Shown in pieces: positions 1 to 9,094 of a stretch of DNA of 64,000 nucleotides. Numbering within the stretch: position 1 is the first letter of the stretch; the number at the start of each line of letters is the position of its first letter. The notes below the pieces were generated by a model. That model saw nothing but the letters and a program-made list of their open reading frames with translations. It did no database searches and had not been told where the DNA came from. The translations under genes were made by a program, and so were the position numbers. This stretch comes from Globisporangium splendens (Eukaryota > Oomycota > Peronosporomycetes > Pythiales > Pythiaceae), in NCBI GenBank assembly GCA_006386115.1, contig VFIW01000091.1, positions 1 through 64,000 on the forward strand, in the 5' to 3' direction.

Positions 1-470
1 AACCCAGTGACTTGGAGTTTGTATGTGCTGAACCCAGTGACTTGGAGTTTGTATGGTGTGCTGCTGAACCCAGTGACTTGGAGTTTGTATGTGGTGCAGT
101 GACTTGATGTTTGTATGGTGTGCTGCTAAACCCAGTGACTTGTAGTTTGTATGTGGTGTAGTGACTTGGAGTTTGTATGGTGTGCTGCTAAACCCAGTGA
201 CTGAGTTTGTATGTGGTGCATGACTTGATGTTTGTATGGTGTGCTGCTAAACCCAGTGACTTGGAGTTTGTATGTGGTGCAGTGACTTGGAGTTTGTATA
301 GTGTGCTGCTAAACCCAGTGACTTGGAGTTTGTATGTGGTGCAGTGACTTGATGTTTGTATGGTGTGCTGCTAAGCCCAGTGACTTGGAGTTTGTATGTG
401 GTGCAGTGACTTGGAGTTTGTATGGTGTGCTGCTAAACCCAGTGACTTGTAGTTTGTATGGTGTCGTGTC
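1..470. repeat. Subtelomeric minisatellite, ~61-bp unit
   Basis: The stretch is a tandem array. Its higher-order unit of about 61 bp consists of two ~30-bp halves that share the core cagtgacttggagtttgtat. The halves differ in their tails (gtggtg versus ggtgtgctgct) and by ggag/gatg swaps. Several copies carry small deletions, for example near 196-225. Open frames here only reflect stop-free repeats and are not genes. A location beside telomeric motifs suggests a telomere-associated satellite; that role is inferred. Confidence 0.9.
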
Positions 471-865
471 CTTTTTCTGTCCAAAAGTCACTTGTTTTTT
501 GTATGGTATACTCTTTGCAAGTGTAGTGCAGGTCTCTCGACTCGGATTGGCGAGGGTTTGTGAATGCAGTGTTTTGATTGGCTGTTGGTGTTTTATTTTC
601 TGTTCGACAGTACGGTAAACCCTCGCACGAAACCCAGTGACTTGTTTTTTTTTTTTGTATGTGAGCAACATGACTTGACATTTGTATTCGGAGCAGTTTA
701 TTAGCAATTCCGAGCCAAAAAGGTCACGACATTTTTTGCGAAAAAAGAACCGCAGACATGACACGGAGCATTGAAATAGGAAATCCGAGCCAAAAAGGTC
801 ACGACATGGAGAAGCCGAGATGCGTGCTCCGGTTTATCTGGACTTCACTATACTTCGATGACCTG
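471..865. other. Degenerate satellite flank with a 24-bp direct duplication
   Basis: Diverged copies of the satellite core (gtgacttg..tttgtatg) recur near 486-507, 633-660 and 669-690. A 24-nt word beginning tccgagccaaaaaggtca occurs at 709-732 and again at 784-807, 75 bp apart. I see no credible gene. Confidence 0.6.
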
Positions 866-891
866 TTTAGGGTCCCTAAACCCTAAACCCT
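866..891 (+). repeat. Telomeric CCCTAAA motifs, head-to-head with one TTTAGGG
   Basis: The segment reads gtttaggg-t-ccctaaa-ccctaaa-ccct. Two and a half CCCTAAA units run left to right, as expected if the chromosome end lies to the left. They are preceded by one inverted unit, giving the palindrome gtttagggtccctaaac. TTTAGGG is the plant/oomycete-type telomere repeat. Confidence 0.8.
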
Positions 892-918
892 GGTGATCTT
901 ACATTTTTAATACAATAA
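890..918 (+). repeat. 29-nt PLE 3' tail, left copy
   Basis: Identical over 29 nt to 4380-4408 (starts ctggtgatcttaca, ends aatacaataa). It is joined directly to CCCTAAA units on the left and to aaacctaaaccc on the right. It is interpreted as the 3' end of an upstream, almost completely 5'-truncated element copy. Confidence 0.8.
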
Positions 919-1242
919 ACCTAAACCCCTTGGGGGGATTGTGTTGTTGAATATTAATTTTGTGGAAAGGCAGTAGTCGTAAGGGCTACTTGCTCAGGAG
1001 TAACACCACATCCTAGGGTTATTCCCCTCGCTGCCTTATAAGACTGGGCCGGGCAGCATAATAATAACACCGTAACCAGGGTCGTGGAACTGCGATAAGC
1101 GGTGCCGTGAGACCGAAGTTAGGTAATTCCCCAGCTCGACTGGTGTGAATACACGAAGCTCGGATCCTCACAAGCGTTTACGCTGGCATTAGCTCCATTC
1201 GTGGAACCACTGATTTGGCCTTAGAGAAATACTAACACCTCT

Positions 1243-2367
1243 ATGACTAGGTCCGACCTTCAGCCCCGTCTGAGAACCGTTGATCCGACCTCCCCGAACC
1301 CTCGACCTCGACAGCGTCATCAACCTCAGCCTCCAGACTCAGACTCAGCGTTCCTGACTCAGCTTCCTGATTCAGACCCGACGCTCCAACTCCAGCCCAG
1401 CATCAACAACCAAGCCCAACCCTCAAGATCACCACTAAGGATGGACCCGAGCTACCATACTCGCAGCAGTCCGCCGCAACCCATTGTGGACTCCGTGCAA
1501 ACCGCGCTGAAGTCGTACCGTGAACTCCACCGTCGGCTTCTCTCCAAGCGCACTGCACTCCAGCGCATCGACACCCGACCGCCTCGATCCATCACGACGA
1601 AGGCGAGGCTCAACATGTCGAAGCTCCTCGAATCCTCCGACGCCGCAGCTGCCCTCCAGCAGCAATTCCAGCACCAGATCTCTTCCCACGAAGCGACTCT
1701 GTCCGGCATCATCAAAGAAGCCGCCCTTGCTGAGATTCGGCTAATGGAGACCGAGCTAGCTGCGCTCCCCTCGCGTACCCTTACGACCATCCGGTCGTTT
1801 TATGCGAATGTCCACCAGCGCCTTGCCCCGTCTAACGACACCTGGCTCGACTTTGATACCTGCATCGCCGCAGGACAATCGAGCATGGCTACAATCGCGT
1901 TTGAACAAGTCCAAGCGTCTTTCCATCAGGACCTCGCGAAACTCTGTTTCGACCTGGCCGTAGAAGACGAGACACGCGAACAACAACGCCAAGAACGGGA
2001 ACGCAAAAAAGCCAGCGCTATGGAGCTCGAAGCGGAAACTCCGCCATCCGAACTCGTCGGGACTCTGGTCCGTCAAGCTGTCCGACAACAAGTCGGTCCT
2101 CTCAAGAAGCAACTCAACGACATCCAGAAGTCTTTAAACGACAGCGCGGGACGACATGGGACCCCGTCCAAACGCGCATCGGCAGCGTCCCAGCAGCCGA
2201 GACGTCAGATCAAGCAACCCCAGCGACCTCCGAAGCCTCAACGCAACGGAAACGGCACCGGAAAAGCGGCCGCCGCAGGACAAGGCTCCGGCAACAAGCG
2301 TGCAAACGCACCTGCCGGCAAGCCGAAATCCAACCGGCTCCCCCGCCGCCCGGCTCAATCGAAGTAA
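1243..2367 (+). CDS. PLE ORF1, basic coiled-coil (Gag-like) protein
   Basis: The ORF encodes 374 residues from ATG at 1243 and lies 23 nt upstream of the RT ORF on the same strand. The N-terminal ~80 residues are rich in Pro, Ser and Gln. The middle (about 90-300) is Glu/Arg/Leu-rich and predicted helical, with a coiled-coil-like stretch near residues 285-300. The last ~65 residues are strongly basic (Lys/Arg/Pro/Gly/Gln) with no acidic residues, suggesting nucleic-acid binding. I recognise no catalytic motif. A role in particle formation or RNA binding, like ORF1 proteins of other retroelements, is inferred from position and composition only. Confidence 0.65.
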   Translation: MTRSDLQPRLRTVDPTSPNPRPRQRHQPQPPDSDSAFLTQLPDSDPTLQLQPSINNQAQPSRSPLRMDPSYHTRSSPPQPIVDSVQTALKSYRELHRRLLSKRTALQRIDTRPPRSITTKARLNMSKLLESSDAAAALQQQFQHQISSHEATLSGIIKEAALAEIRLMETELAALPSRTLTTIRSFYANVHQRLAPSNDTWLDFDTCIAAGQSSMATIAFEQVQASFHQDLAKLCFDLAVEDETREQQRQERERKKASAMELEAETPPSELVGTLVRQAVRQQVGPLKKQLNDIQKSLNDSAGRHGTPSKRASAASQQPRRQIKQPQRPPKPQRNGNGTGKAAAAGQGSGNKRANAPAGKPKSNRLPRRPAQSK

Positions 2368-2390
2368 CCAAGTCCGACTATGCGAACGCG

Positions 2391-4214
2391 TTGGCTCTTT
2401 TTGCCTCGCGAACCTGCAGATTTGTAGATAGCCTTGCCTCAAACATGGCTTTCCATAACTTTGTACCCACAGGTACTCATGTTCCGTCTGCGCTCAAACG
2501 CCTCTTAGGACTCAACCTCAACTTCTGCCCGACCCCTCGCCCGCTTACCCCATCTGACCTCTCTTCTGCTCTTCCAAGCTTCATCCGCAGTGTGCGATTG
2601 AAGCACCATTTCGGCAACCAGGATCGTAACTATGTCCGCAAGGTCTATGTTCCGAACCCCAGTTACCAACCCCGCCCCGCGTCGTCCGCGATCGAAGCGG
2701 TCCTCGGTGATATTGAAGACTCCGTCTCCCGATTCACCTGGATTCCAACGAAACGACGCAACCTCAACCAGCTCCAAGTATCGACCTTGAAGATGCTCAG
2801 AGCCCGCCCAGACCTCAAGGTTGTCATCACTGACAAAAATCTTGGCCCGGCTCTGTTTACTCGGTCTCAGTATATTGATCTATGCATCAGCCACCTCAGT
2901 GACACGAAGACATACTGTCTCGTCACGGCACCTCAGGATGCACTCGAGAAGCTGATCCGAACCCGTGTACGCGTCTACTACGCCACCATCGCCAAACGGC
3001 ACTCTTACGACGCCGATTGGAACCATACGAAGGTGATCACGGCAGGCCTAGACTCCAAGCATCTGAACCGGTTTTACGCACTCGCAAAGATCCATAAGCC
3101 CACGCTTCAGATCCGACCGATTGTTGCGAACAGCGGAAGCATCCTGGAAGGACTATCGAAATGGCTCGACTACCGTCTACAGCCGTATCTTCTCCGTACC
3201 AGAGCGTACCTCCGCAACTCCGATCAGGTAGTCGAAGACCTGAGATCGATCCCCTGGGACCCCGGCGACATCCTGTACACCGTGGATGTGGAATCGTTGT
3301 ATACCAACATTCCTATCGATCCCGCGATTTCGATCATCAACGAACGAATCGCTGAAGACCCTTGGCGCGGCGCCATCACAGCCGGTCTCCAAGTAATCAT
3401 GAAGAACAACTACTTCCGATTCGGCGACACCATCTGGCATCAGCTCTATGGTACCGCCATGGGAACCCCGGCTGCTCCAGTGTTCGCGTCTCTGTACCTG
3501 GCCCATTTTGAAGAAATCGTCCTTGCTGAGTTCGCCCATCACGTCAAGTGGTACGGCCGCTACCTGGACGACATCTTGATTATCTGGCGCCCCCATGGAC
3601 AAGCCTTTGCCCTCAAACGCCTCCTGGCCAAGATGACTATGCTCTCCAAACTCAGGTTTACAGTCGACGAGTATGACAACGCAGCACCGTTCCTCGACCT
3701 TTGGATCCACCACGATGACAACAAGTTCTTTACGAAGACACACCAGAAGAAACTCAACCTCTATCTGTATCTTCCGTCGAACAGCGCACACCCCCCAGGT
3801 GTACTGAAAGGCATGATCATCGGGCTCATCAAGAAATACAAGTTCCAGAACCCCCAGTTCCAGGACTTCAAGCGCATTGTCCGACTCCTACTCCGGCGCC
3901 TCCTAGCCCGAGGGTACGACCGTCGGCAACTGCTCCCGCTCTTTGAGGACGCCCTGAAAGAGAAGCCTGCGCAGACTCCATCGCCATCCCCGCTGATTTT
4001 CAAGCTCCAATACGACCCCAACGGCCCCTCCAGATCACAGCTCCGACGTGTGCTTCAACTAGACCGACTCGAAGACGTAACCGGTCAGCCCATTCGGATT
4101 TGCTACACCAAACCCGCCACACTCCGGACTTTGCTCTGCCCAACGGAACTGTCAACTAGTATCACCCCGACCCCTGCGGATGCCTTACAAGCAGCCGTAC
4201 AGGGGCCGGGTTGA
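2391..4214 (+). CDS. Penelope-like reverse transcriptase, no GIY-YIG domain
   Basis: The ORF encodes 607 residues; Met-19 (nt 2445) is an alternative start. Core RT motifs are intact. Motif A is YTVDVESLYTNIP (about residues 295-308). Motif B is GTAMGTPAAPVFASLYL (about 353-370). Motif C is RYLDDILIIW with the catalytic DD (about 390). The upstream KVVITDKNLGPA and FYALAKIHKP blocks are typical of Penelope elements. The C-terminal thumb ends in a segment like the family's NLRDLL block, only about 30 residues before the stop. There is therefore no room for the GIY-YIG nuclease of canonical Penelope elements. No frame breaks are visible, so the copy could be active. Its role would be copying element RNA onto a free DNA end; telomere priming is inferred from the flanks. 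Confidence 0.92.
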   Translation: MALFASRTCRFVDSLASNMAFHNFVPTGTHVPSALKRLLGLNLNFCPTPRPLTPSDLSSALPSFIRSVRLKHHFGNQDRNYVRKVYVPNPSYQPRPASSAIEAVLGDIEDSVSRFTWIPTKRRNLNQLQVSTLKMLRARPDLKVVITDKNLGPALFTRSQYIDLCISHLSDTKTYCLVTAPQDALEKLIRTRVRVYYATIAKRHSYDADWNHTKVITAGLDSKHLNRFYALAKIHKPTLQIRPIVANSGSILEGLSKWLDYRLQPYLLRTRAYLRNSDQVVEDLRSIPWDPGDILYTVDVESLYTNIPIDPAISIINERIAEDPWRGAITAGLQVIMKNNYFRFGDTIWHQLYGTAMGTPAAPVFASLYLAHFEEIVLAEFAHHVKWYGRYLDDILIIWRPHGQAFALKRLLAKMTMLSKLRFTVDEYDNAAPFLDLWIHHDDNKFFTKTHQKKLNLYLYLPSNSAHPPGVLKGMIIGLIKKYKFQNPQFQDFKRIVRLLLRRLLARGYDRRQLLPLFEDALKEKPAQTPSPSPLIFKLQYDPNGPSRSQLRRVLQLDRLEDVTGQPIRICYTKPATLRTLLCPTELSTSITPTPADALQAAVQGPG

Positions 4215-4229
4215 AACCCTAAACCCTAG
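4214..4229 (+). repeat. Telomeric motif directly after the RT stop codon
   Basis: The stop TGA of the RT ORF runs straight into aaaccctaaaccctag, so the last base of the stop is also the first base of the telomere-type motif. It separates the coding part from the 3' tail unit with the ribozyme-like fold. Confidence 0.75.
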
Positions 4230-4307
4230 CCTCCAGAATTGGAAAATAGTCCGTATGGAACCCCAGGCCACTATAGTATAGCACCCCTATGACTGTAGAA
4301 AACCATA

Positions 4308-4368
4308 GCCCACTGACGAAGCAGTAGCGAAAGATTGCCAACGGGACCTTTTCCGGCGATCTTTGGGC
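4308..4368 (+). ncRNA. Hammerhead-ribozyme-like motif in the PLE 3' region
   Basis: The core reads GCCCA-CTGACGA-agcagtagc-GAAA-GATTGCC-loop-GGCGATC-TT-TGGGC. Stem I is GCCCA (4308-4312) with TGGGC (4364-4368), 5 bp. The CUGANGA box is 4313-4319. The GAAA box is 4329-4332. Stem III is 4333-4339 with 4355-4361, 7 bp including one G-U. The UH step is UU at 4362-4363, so cleavage would fall between 4363 and 4364. Stem II is weak: two G-C pairs with an AGTA loop and an unpaired A at 4320. Hammerheads are known in Penelope-like elements. The strand matches the RT gene. Confidence 0.72.
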
Positions 4369-4379
4369 ACGTGTAAGTT

Positions 4380-4418
4380 CTGGTGATCTTACATTTTTAA
4401 TACAATAACCCTAAACTC
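4380..4418 (+). repeat. 29-nt PLE 3' tail, right copy, plus telomeric junction
   Basis: 4380-4408 is identical to 890-918 and is followed by ccctaaactc, a telomere-type remnant. It is taken as the element's 3' terminus. Confidence 0.8.
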
Positions 4419-5141
4419 AATAACGGAAAGAAAGAAAAACGCATTGAAAAACGAATAAATTCTTTATGCTTTATTTGTGTGTGTATTTGTTTCCTTGGTT
4501 TGTCAACTCTTCGTCAGATACGTTGAATAAAGAAAAAGTGTATCCTTTTCTGGTCTTCATGTACGGCGCGTCTGATATGCATGACTGGACATACAATACT
4601 TATCTAAAACGACTGCTGCCACTGCATTTGAACCCCATGACACCGCATGTGCGAAACGAAAAACTCCTGTGGAACGCGAAGCTGCGCAAAAACCAGCTCG
4701 CACACTCTCGGTGGCACTGACTCAATGAAGCATGGTTTTCAAATTGACAAGCATGACGCTCGCAGATGGTACGCTCCTTTACCCAATACCTGTAGATGCA
4801 ATCAAGCACAAACGCGCCGCACTTCACGCTGTCCTTGGAAAATCTCATAGTGGCACTGCGGCTCAACAACAACAACAAAAAGCAGCACACGCGTGTATAC
4901 ACTTGATCCAGCAACAGCAGGCGTCAATCAATCAACAGCCATGTGCAAAAGGCAGTGCAAACGTACTATATAAGAAAAGGCAGCTTGCCTGCATCAGGCC
5001 TCGTCCCACGAGATCACCTGCCATTGTCTTCTGGTGCTCACTCTTCTTGCTTGTCCCTGGAATGCAAAGCACTCCACTTGGTCCACAACCATGCGCACAC
5101 AAGGCACCCACGACTGAAGCCATCACGTCGCAGTGTCAGAA
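4419..5141. other. Intergenic, no supported gene
   Basis: AT-richer DNA follows the element. Short open frames (for example 4732-5163) are rich in low-complexity CAA/CAG and show no recognisable domain. Only the promoter and leader of the next gene are expected here. Confidence 0.4.
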
Positions 5142-6617
5142 ATGCGCATTCCCTCGACGCTGACGGTTGTGTGTGCATTTAACCATCCATCCGCGCACAC
5201 GCAGCACACGCAGCGCGCAAGACGTGCAATAGCATCATCCATTGACCTGCGATGTGTGTGGCCATTTGAAAATGGTGAGTGGTAGTACAACGACGCATAA
5301 TCGTCGACGGTTTGCACACGCGGCACCCTGACGCACACCCGTGGCGCAATCGCCAGTCTTCCGGTCTTCGGTCAAGTTCTCGCCCTGGTCGTCGAATTGC
5401 TCGATGACACTGACTCAGCCGTCATGGGTACCCGTGGAATATCTGGATGAAAACGAGCTGAGATACATGCTGCCGAGCACTATTTACCGCAGTTGGTCCG
5501 TCACCGTCGCCGTCGTCGTGAATCAGTTGCTGTCGTGGCTGATCATTATGCCGAACTCGGTCGTCTGGGTCTGGGATTTGTCCACGACGACCAAGATCCA
5601 GGCGTTCCTGAGCAGTCTCCGTATCTCGATCTTGCTCGTCGTCGCGTGCAACGTGGTATGGGACTGCGTCGTGGTAATCAGCGAAGAGCTTGCGTTTCAC
5701 GTCGCGACGCGCACGTTCGTGACACCACTCGAGATCTTTGTCGTCGGGAGCATCATGGCCGCGTGGAAGCGCCTCGATATATTCCTCATGTGTGAGCGCA
5801 AGTGGGCCATCGAGAACCAGCGAGTGAACGACACCACCGCTTTCGCCGGTGGCTTCGTCGCGCACGCCAACACATATCAGCCATCTGTCGAAGTGCTCTT
5901 TTCGACGCCCGTGGAGATCCTCGCAATTCTGTACGGTCCATTGTTTCAGATGCTCGGTGCGAGCCTCCTAGCTATTACAGCGTACCTCGTGGTCAAAGGG
6001 TACGTCTTGCACGCTTGCGGTCCCGCATAAGTGCCGAGACCTTGCTCGCTAGCCTTGAAAGCACTGATCAACAGCAGCAACAGGCAAACGTCACAAACAA
6101 CAAACCGCACAAGGTACTCACAACCTACACACGATTGCCGATGGAGCAGGAAGCCGACTGCCCGATCCGCGCCAAGAGCCTCGTGCGCATGCACCTCGAG
6201 ATGGAGCACACGCTCGAGTCGCAGCGATACGTTCGCCCGTTCTGCTACCTTGAGTGCGGCATTTTGCCCCGCGAGACATGCTTCACGACGCTCGTCGGGT
6301 TCACGAATTTTCTACCGCCAAAGTACGAGAAAACACCTCGCATGGTGCAAGCCAAAGCGTGGAAGCCGGACAAAACGAGTCACAGGTCTTGTGCGGATGT
6401 GCAACCAACACACCAACGTGGGTGCTTGTTTGCTTTGACTCCTCGCATACTTCAACACGTTTTTACCATTGTTTTGCTTCACTTTACCACTTTGCTTGGT
6501 TGTCGTAACCTGTTTTTGCTAATAGTTGTTTGCGTTGGAGGAGGTGCTATGAGTGTTTCCTTGGTTGAGATTCAGGCCTGTGGACGTGGGGAAGCCACCG
6601 CCTGCGAGAGGCTCTAA
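5142..6617 (+). CDS. Multi-pass membrane protein, oomycete-type, spliced
   Basis: My model has exons 5142-5274, 5357-5999 and 6053 onward, with introns of 82 nt (GTGAGT..CCAG) and 53 nt (GTACGT..CTAG). All phases match. The protein has at least four hydrophobic segments: around SWSVTVAVVVNQLLSWLII, SILLVVACNVVWDCVVV, PLEIFVVGSIMAAW and EILAILYGPLFQMLGASLL. A cytosolic tail follows, rich in Cys/Pro, with FTNFLPPKYE. It resembles unnamed multi-TM proteins of oomycetes; I do not know the function. The 3' end is unclear. The frame stays open to a TAA at 6615-6617 but then overlaps the last exon of the opposite-strand gene (6519-6704), so another intron or an earlier end is likely. Exon 1 rests on splice logic only. 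Confidence 0.6.
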
Positions 6618-8275
6618 GAGGTACGCGCCCGTATTGTTGCTGCCACGTAGATTTGACGACGACGACGACGACACGCTTGCCGTCCCATACGCTCGCTGCG
6701 TTGCCTACAAAACCACAAAGATCGTTTGTTTGTTAGCGCATAGTACATTTGTCAGCTTCACGCAAGTAACACAAATGTTCTAAAACCCCTGCTAAGACGT
6801 ACCTGGTACTGATACCCGGAGAGCATGGGCACGCTGTCTTCGGGGTACCCATGGTGACTCGCCATGTTCTGCGAGCTGTTGTTCTGGCTGCTGTTGCGCA
6901 CGCGGAACGCGTAGCTCGGGGTCACGGGCTTCAGGTAGTTGCTGCTGCCGCCGGTACTATTGCTCGCGTTGAGTTGGCCGGACGCCCCAGACGAGCCCAG
7001 CGTGGTCGTGGCAGGGGACGTCGCGCGCACGAGCTCCGACGATGCCGGTTTGTTCGACTGGCGCGTGAAAAAGATAAGCAGCGCACCCGGCACGAACTCG
7101 GTCGTGAAGTGCATCGTGAACTCGTACGCGATGTGGTGCACGCCGACGGGCGAGCGGTAGTTGGCTTCCTCCGACGCCATGAGACCGCTGCCCATGCCCA
7201 CCAGGTACACAGCCTTGATGGCAAAGAGCACGCACAAGAGGATACACACGGCCGTGATCTGTGGTTGAGTGCATATAATACGAAAAACAAGCATCGTGAG
7301 CACCGAGCTGATACGAACAACCCATTCACGCACGGCAAAACGTACCCTTCGCAGCACGACTTGGCGCGGGTTGGCGGCAGAGGACGGCAGGTCGAAGAAG
7401 AAGTCTTCGTCAGGGCTCTGGTTGCGGAAAAAGTAGATGAGTCGCACGCTGTAGTAGAGGATGCCGAAGAGTCCGAGAAAGTACACGCTCCCGAGTACGA
7501 GGTCGCACGCCTTCCAGTACCCGGCGGCCGTGGCGTTCACGGCGAAGAGCACGAAGAACGCGACGTAAAGCGCGACGTTGAACACGAAGAAAAGCCGCCG
7601 TGGCCACGGGTACGCCTTGCCCCAGCACGCGTAGCAGAGCTGCGCCACGAAGAGCAGCACGAGCCCGTACATCGTCACGAACAGCAGCGACGGCAGCCAG
7701 AGGAACATGGTCAGCAGCCGCGCGTACAGCGACGTGGGGGACATCGCAGTCACGAGCGACAGCGTCGTGACCTCTGTCACCAGTGACAGCACGCGGATCG
7801 AGGACGCGACGAAGAGCAGCAGGAAGAAGCGCTGGCGCATCTCAGCTCCCGTGGACAAAGTGGCCGACGACTCGTCATCGAGCAGCCCTGTGCTGGACGA
7901 CGCCACGGCGGTCGCACCGCCAGCAGCGGACACTGAGGGCGGGAGACCGCTGAACGAGTTGTGGCCGCTGGCGCCGCCGTTGTTGGGCGTCGAGTACAGT
8001 CCTCCTCCCTTGCTATTGCTGCCGTTCGCGTTCGCGCTGCTGGTCGCGCCGTTGCTGGCACTGTTGGCGCGTGGACGGCGCGACTGCTTCCAGAGCACGC
8101 GGCCGGAGATGATGCTGAGCGCGAGGAAGAGCACGATCGTCGCCAGCAGTAGCCCGCGGTTCCACGCGCTTAGCACCTCCACGCCTGCGCTCGTGTCTTG
8201 CGCGGCCGAGTTGTCGGGCGGCGTGGTCTCCGAGGCGGTCAGGGGGTCCCGCTGCCGCAGGTGCAGAAGGATCAT
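6519..8275 (-). CDS. THH1/TOM1/TOM3-like 7-TM membrane protein
   Basis: My model has exons 8275-7346, 7258-6803 and 6704-6519, giving 523 residues. The introns are 87 nt (GTACGT..ACAG) and 98 nt (GTACGT..GTAG). The first intron is a multiple of three without stops, so an unspliced reading adds 29 residues. About seven hydrophobic segments are visible, starting at LLLATIVLFLALSIISGRVL. A Ser/Asn/Gly-rich loop follows the first. The arrangement resembles the THH1/TOM1/TOM3 family, plant tonoplast proteins co-opted by tobamoviruses. The last exon adds a Ser/Asn/Gly-rich tail ending NNY. The ATG at 8275 is chosen as the first in frame; an upstream exon near 8365 could extend the N-terminus. Confidence 0.7.
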
Positions 8276-9094
8276 CGGAATGCTGCCACAGAGAATTACC
8301 CACACAAGTCAGCATCAGCACAACAGCATGAGGATACGAAGGCGCTTGCCCTCCACCCTTCGTACCTGCTGGAGTTTGCCCTTGTGCGCACCGCTCGTCG
8401 TGCAGACAACCGAAAAACAGACAAACAGACAAACAAACAAACAGACAGACAGTGAAGGGCGTCACCTCTCTCTGTAGGCAGCTCATTATATCGAATACCC
8501 TTGGACAACTGAGAATTTTGGTTGTGGTCAGAATAAGTTTATAAGCTTGTCACGTTGTAATTGCGGATCTATAAAGCATGATATCACCGCTATAGTCGAT
8601 ATTTATAGAGACAATGACTACATAGAGATGCCAAGAGAGGAAAGCCACGCGAGATCCGATCCCGGGTTTATCCATCATCCGCATTCGGGTCGGGTTTCGA
8701 AGGTCGGACCACCTCGACGACCCGTTTCGGGGCTGATTTTTCATGCCAGTGGAAGAAATCAACGTGGCGTTTTTGGGGTAAAACTGGGCGAAACATGCTT
8801 TATCCCATCTCAAAACTCACCTTTCTCTTTGCAGTCTGACCCGTTCCGAATAGATTATTCAAACTATATAATATTCTGTAGGCAACCAATTGCGTGATTT
8901 TAACGTATTTAAACTGCAGAAAACACTCATTCCTAGGTTTGATATACTATAACTTATGCAAGGTTAATGGAGAAGCATTGCTGACCACAGAGGTGGTAGT
9001 CTGTACGCACTCCAGGGTGATGGGTCATCCTGATGCTCTTGTGCCTGTTGGTATTTTGAAAAGATCACCTGACGAAGAGCTCTTCTCCTGATAC
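8276..9094. other. Intergenic with an (ACAA/ACAG) microsatellite
   Basis: 8410-8452 is a run of aaacagac/aaacaaac units. The rest holds no recognisable gene. It separates two divergent genes, so promoters for both should lie here. Confidence 0.5.

Larger units (their letters stand above)
874..4418 (+). mobile_element. Endonuclease-deficient Penelope-like element at telomeric repeats
   Basis: Two same-strand ORFs (1243-2367 and 2391-4214) are flanked by telomere-type motifs at 874-891, 918-930, 4214-4229 and 4408-4416. The RT is of Penelope type and lacks the C-terminal GIY-YIG nuclease. An identical 29-nt tail occurs at 890-918 and 4380-4408. The left copy is therefore most simply the 3' stump of a second, 5'-truncated element. 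Orientation fits attachment to a telomere end: 5' end toward the telomere on the left, 3' tail abutting CCCTAAA on the centromere side. Nuclease-lacking PLEs at telomeres are known from rotifers, fungi and other eukaryotes. The exact 5' border is not certain; 919-930 is my best estimate. The 312 nt from 931 to ORF1 are probably its leader. Confidence 0.8.

Noticed and set aside
334..764. Open frames inside the satellite
   Set aside because: They are by-products of stop-free tandem units, with repetitive low-complexity products on both strands.
6851..7786. Long plus-strand frame opposite the TOM1-like gene
   Set aside because: Arg/His-rich shadow of the minus-strand gene without any domain.
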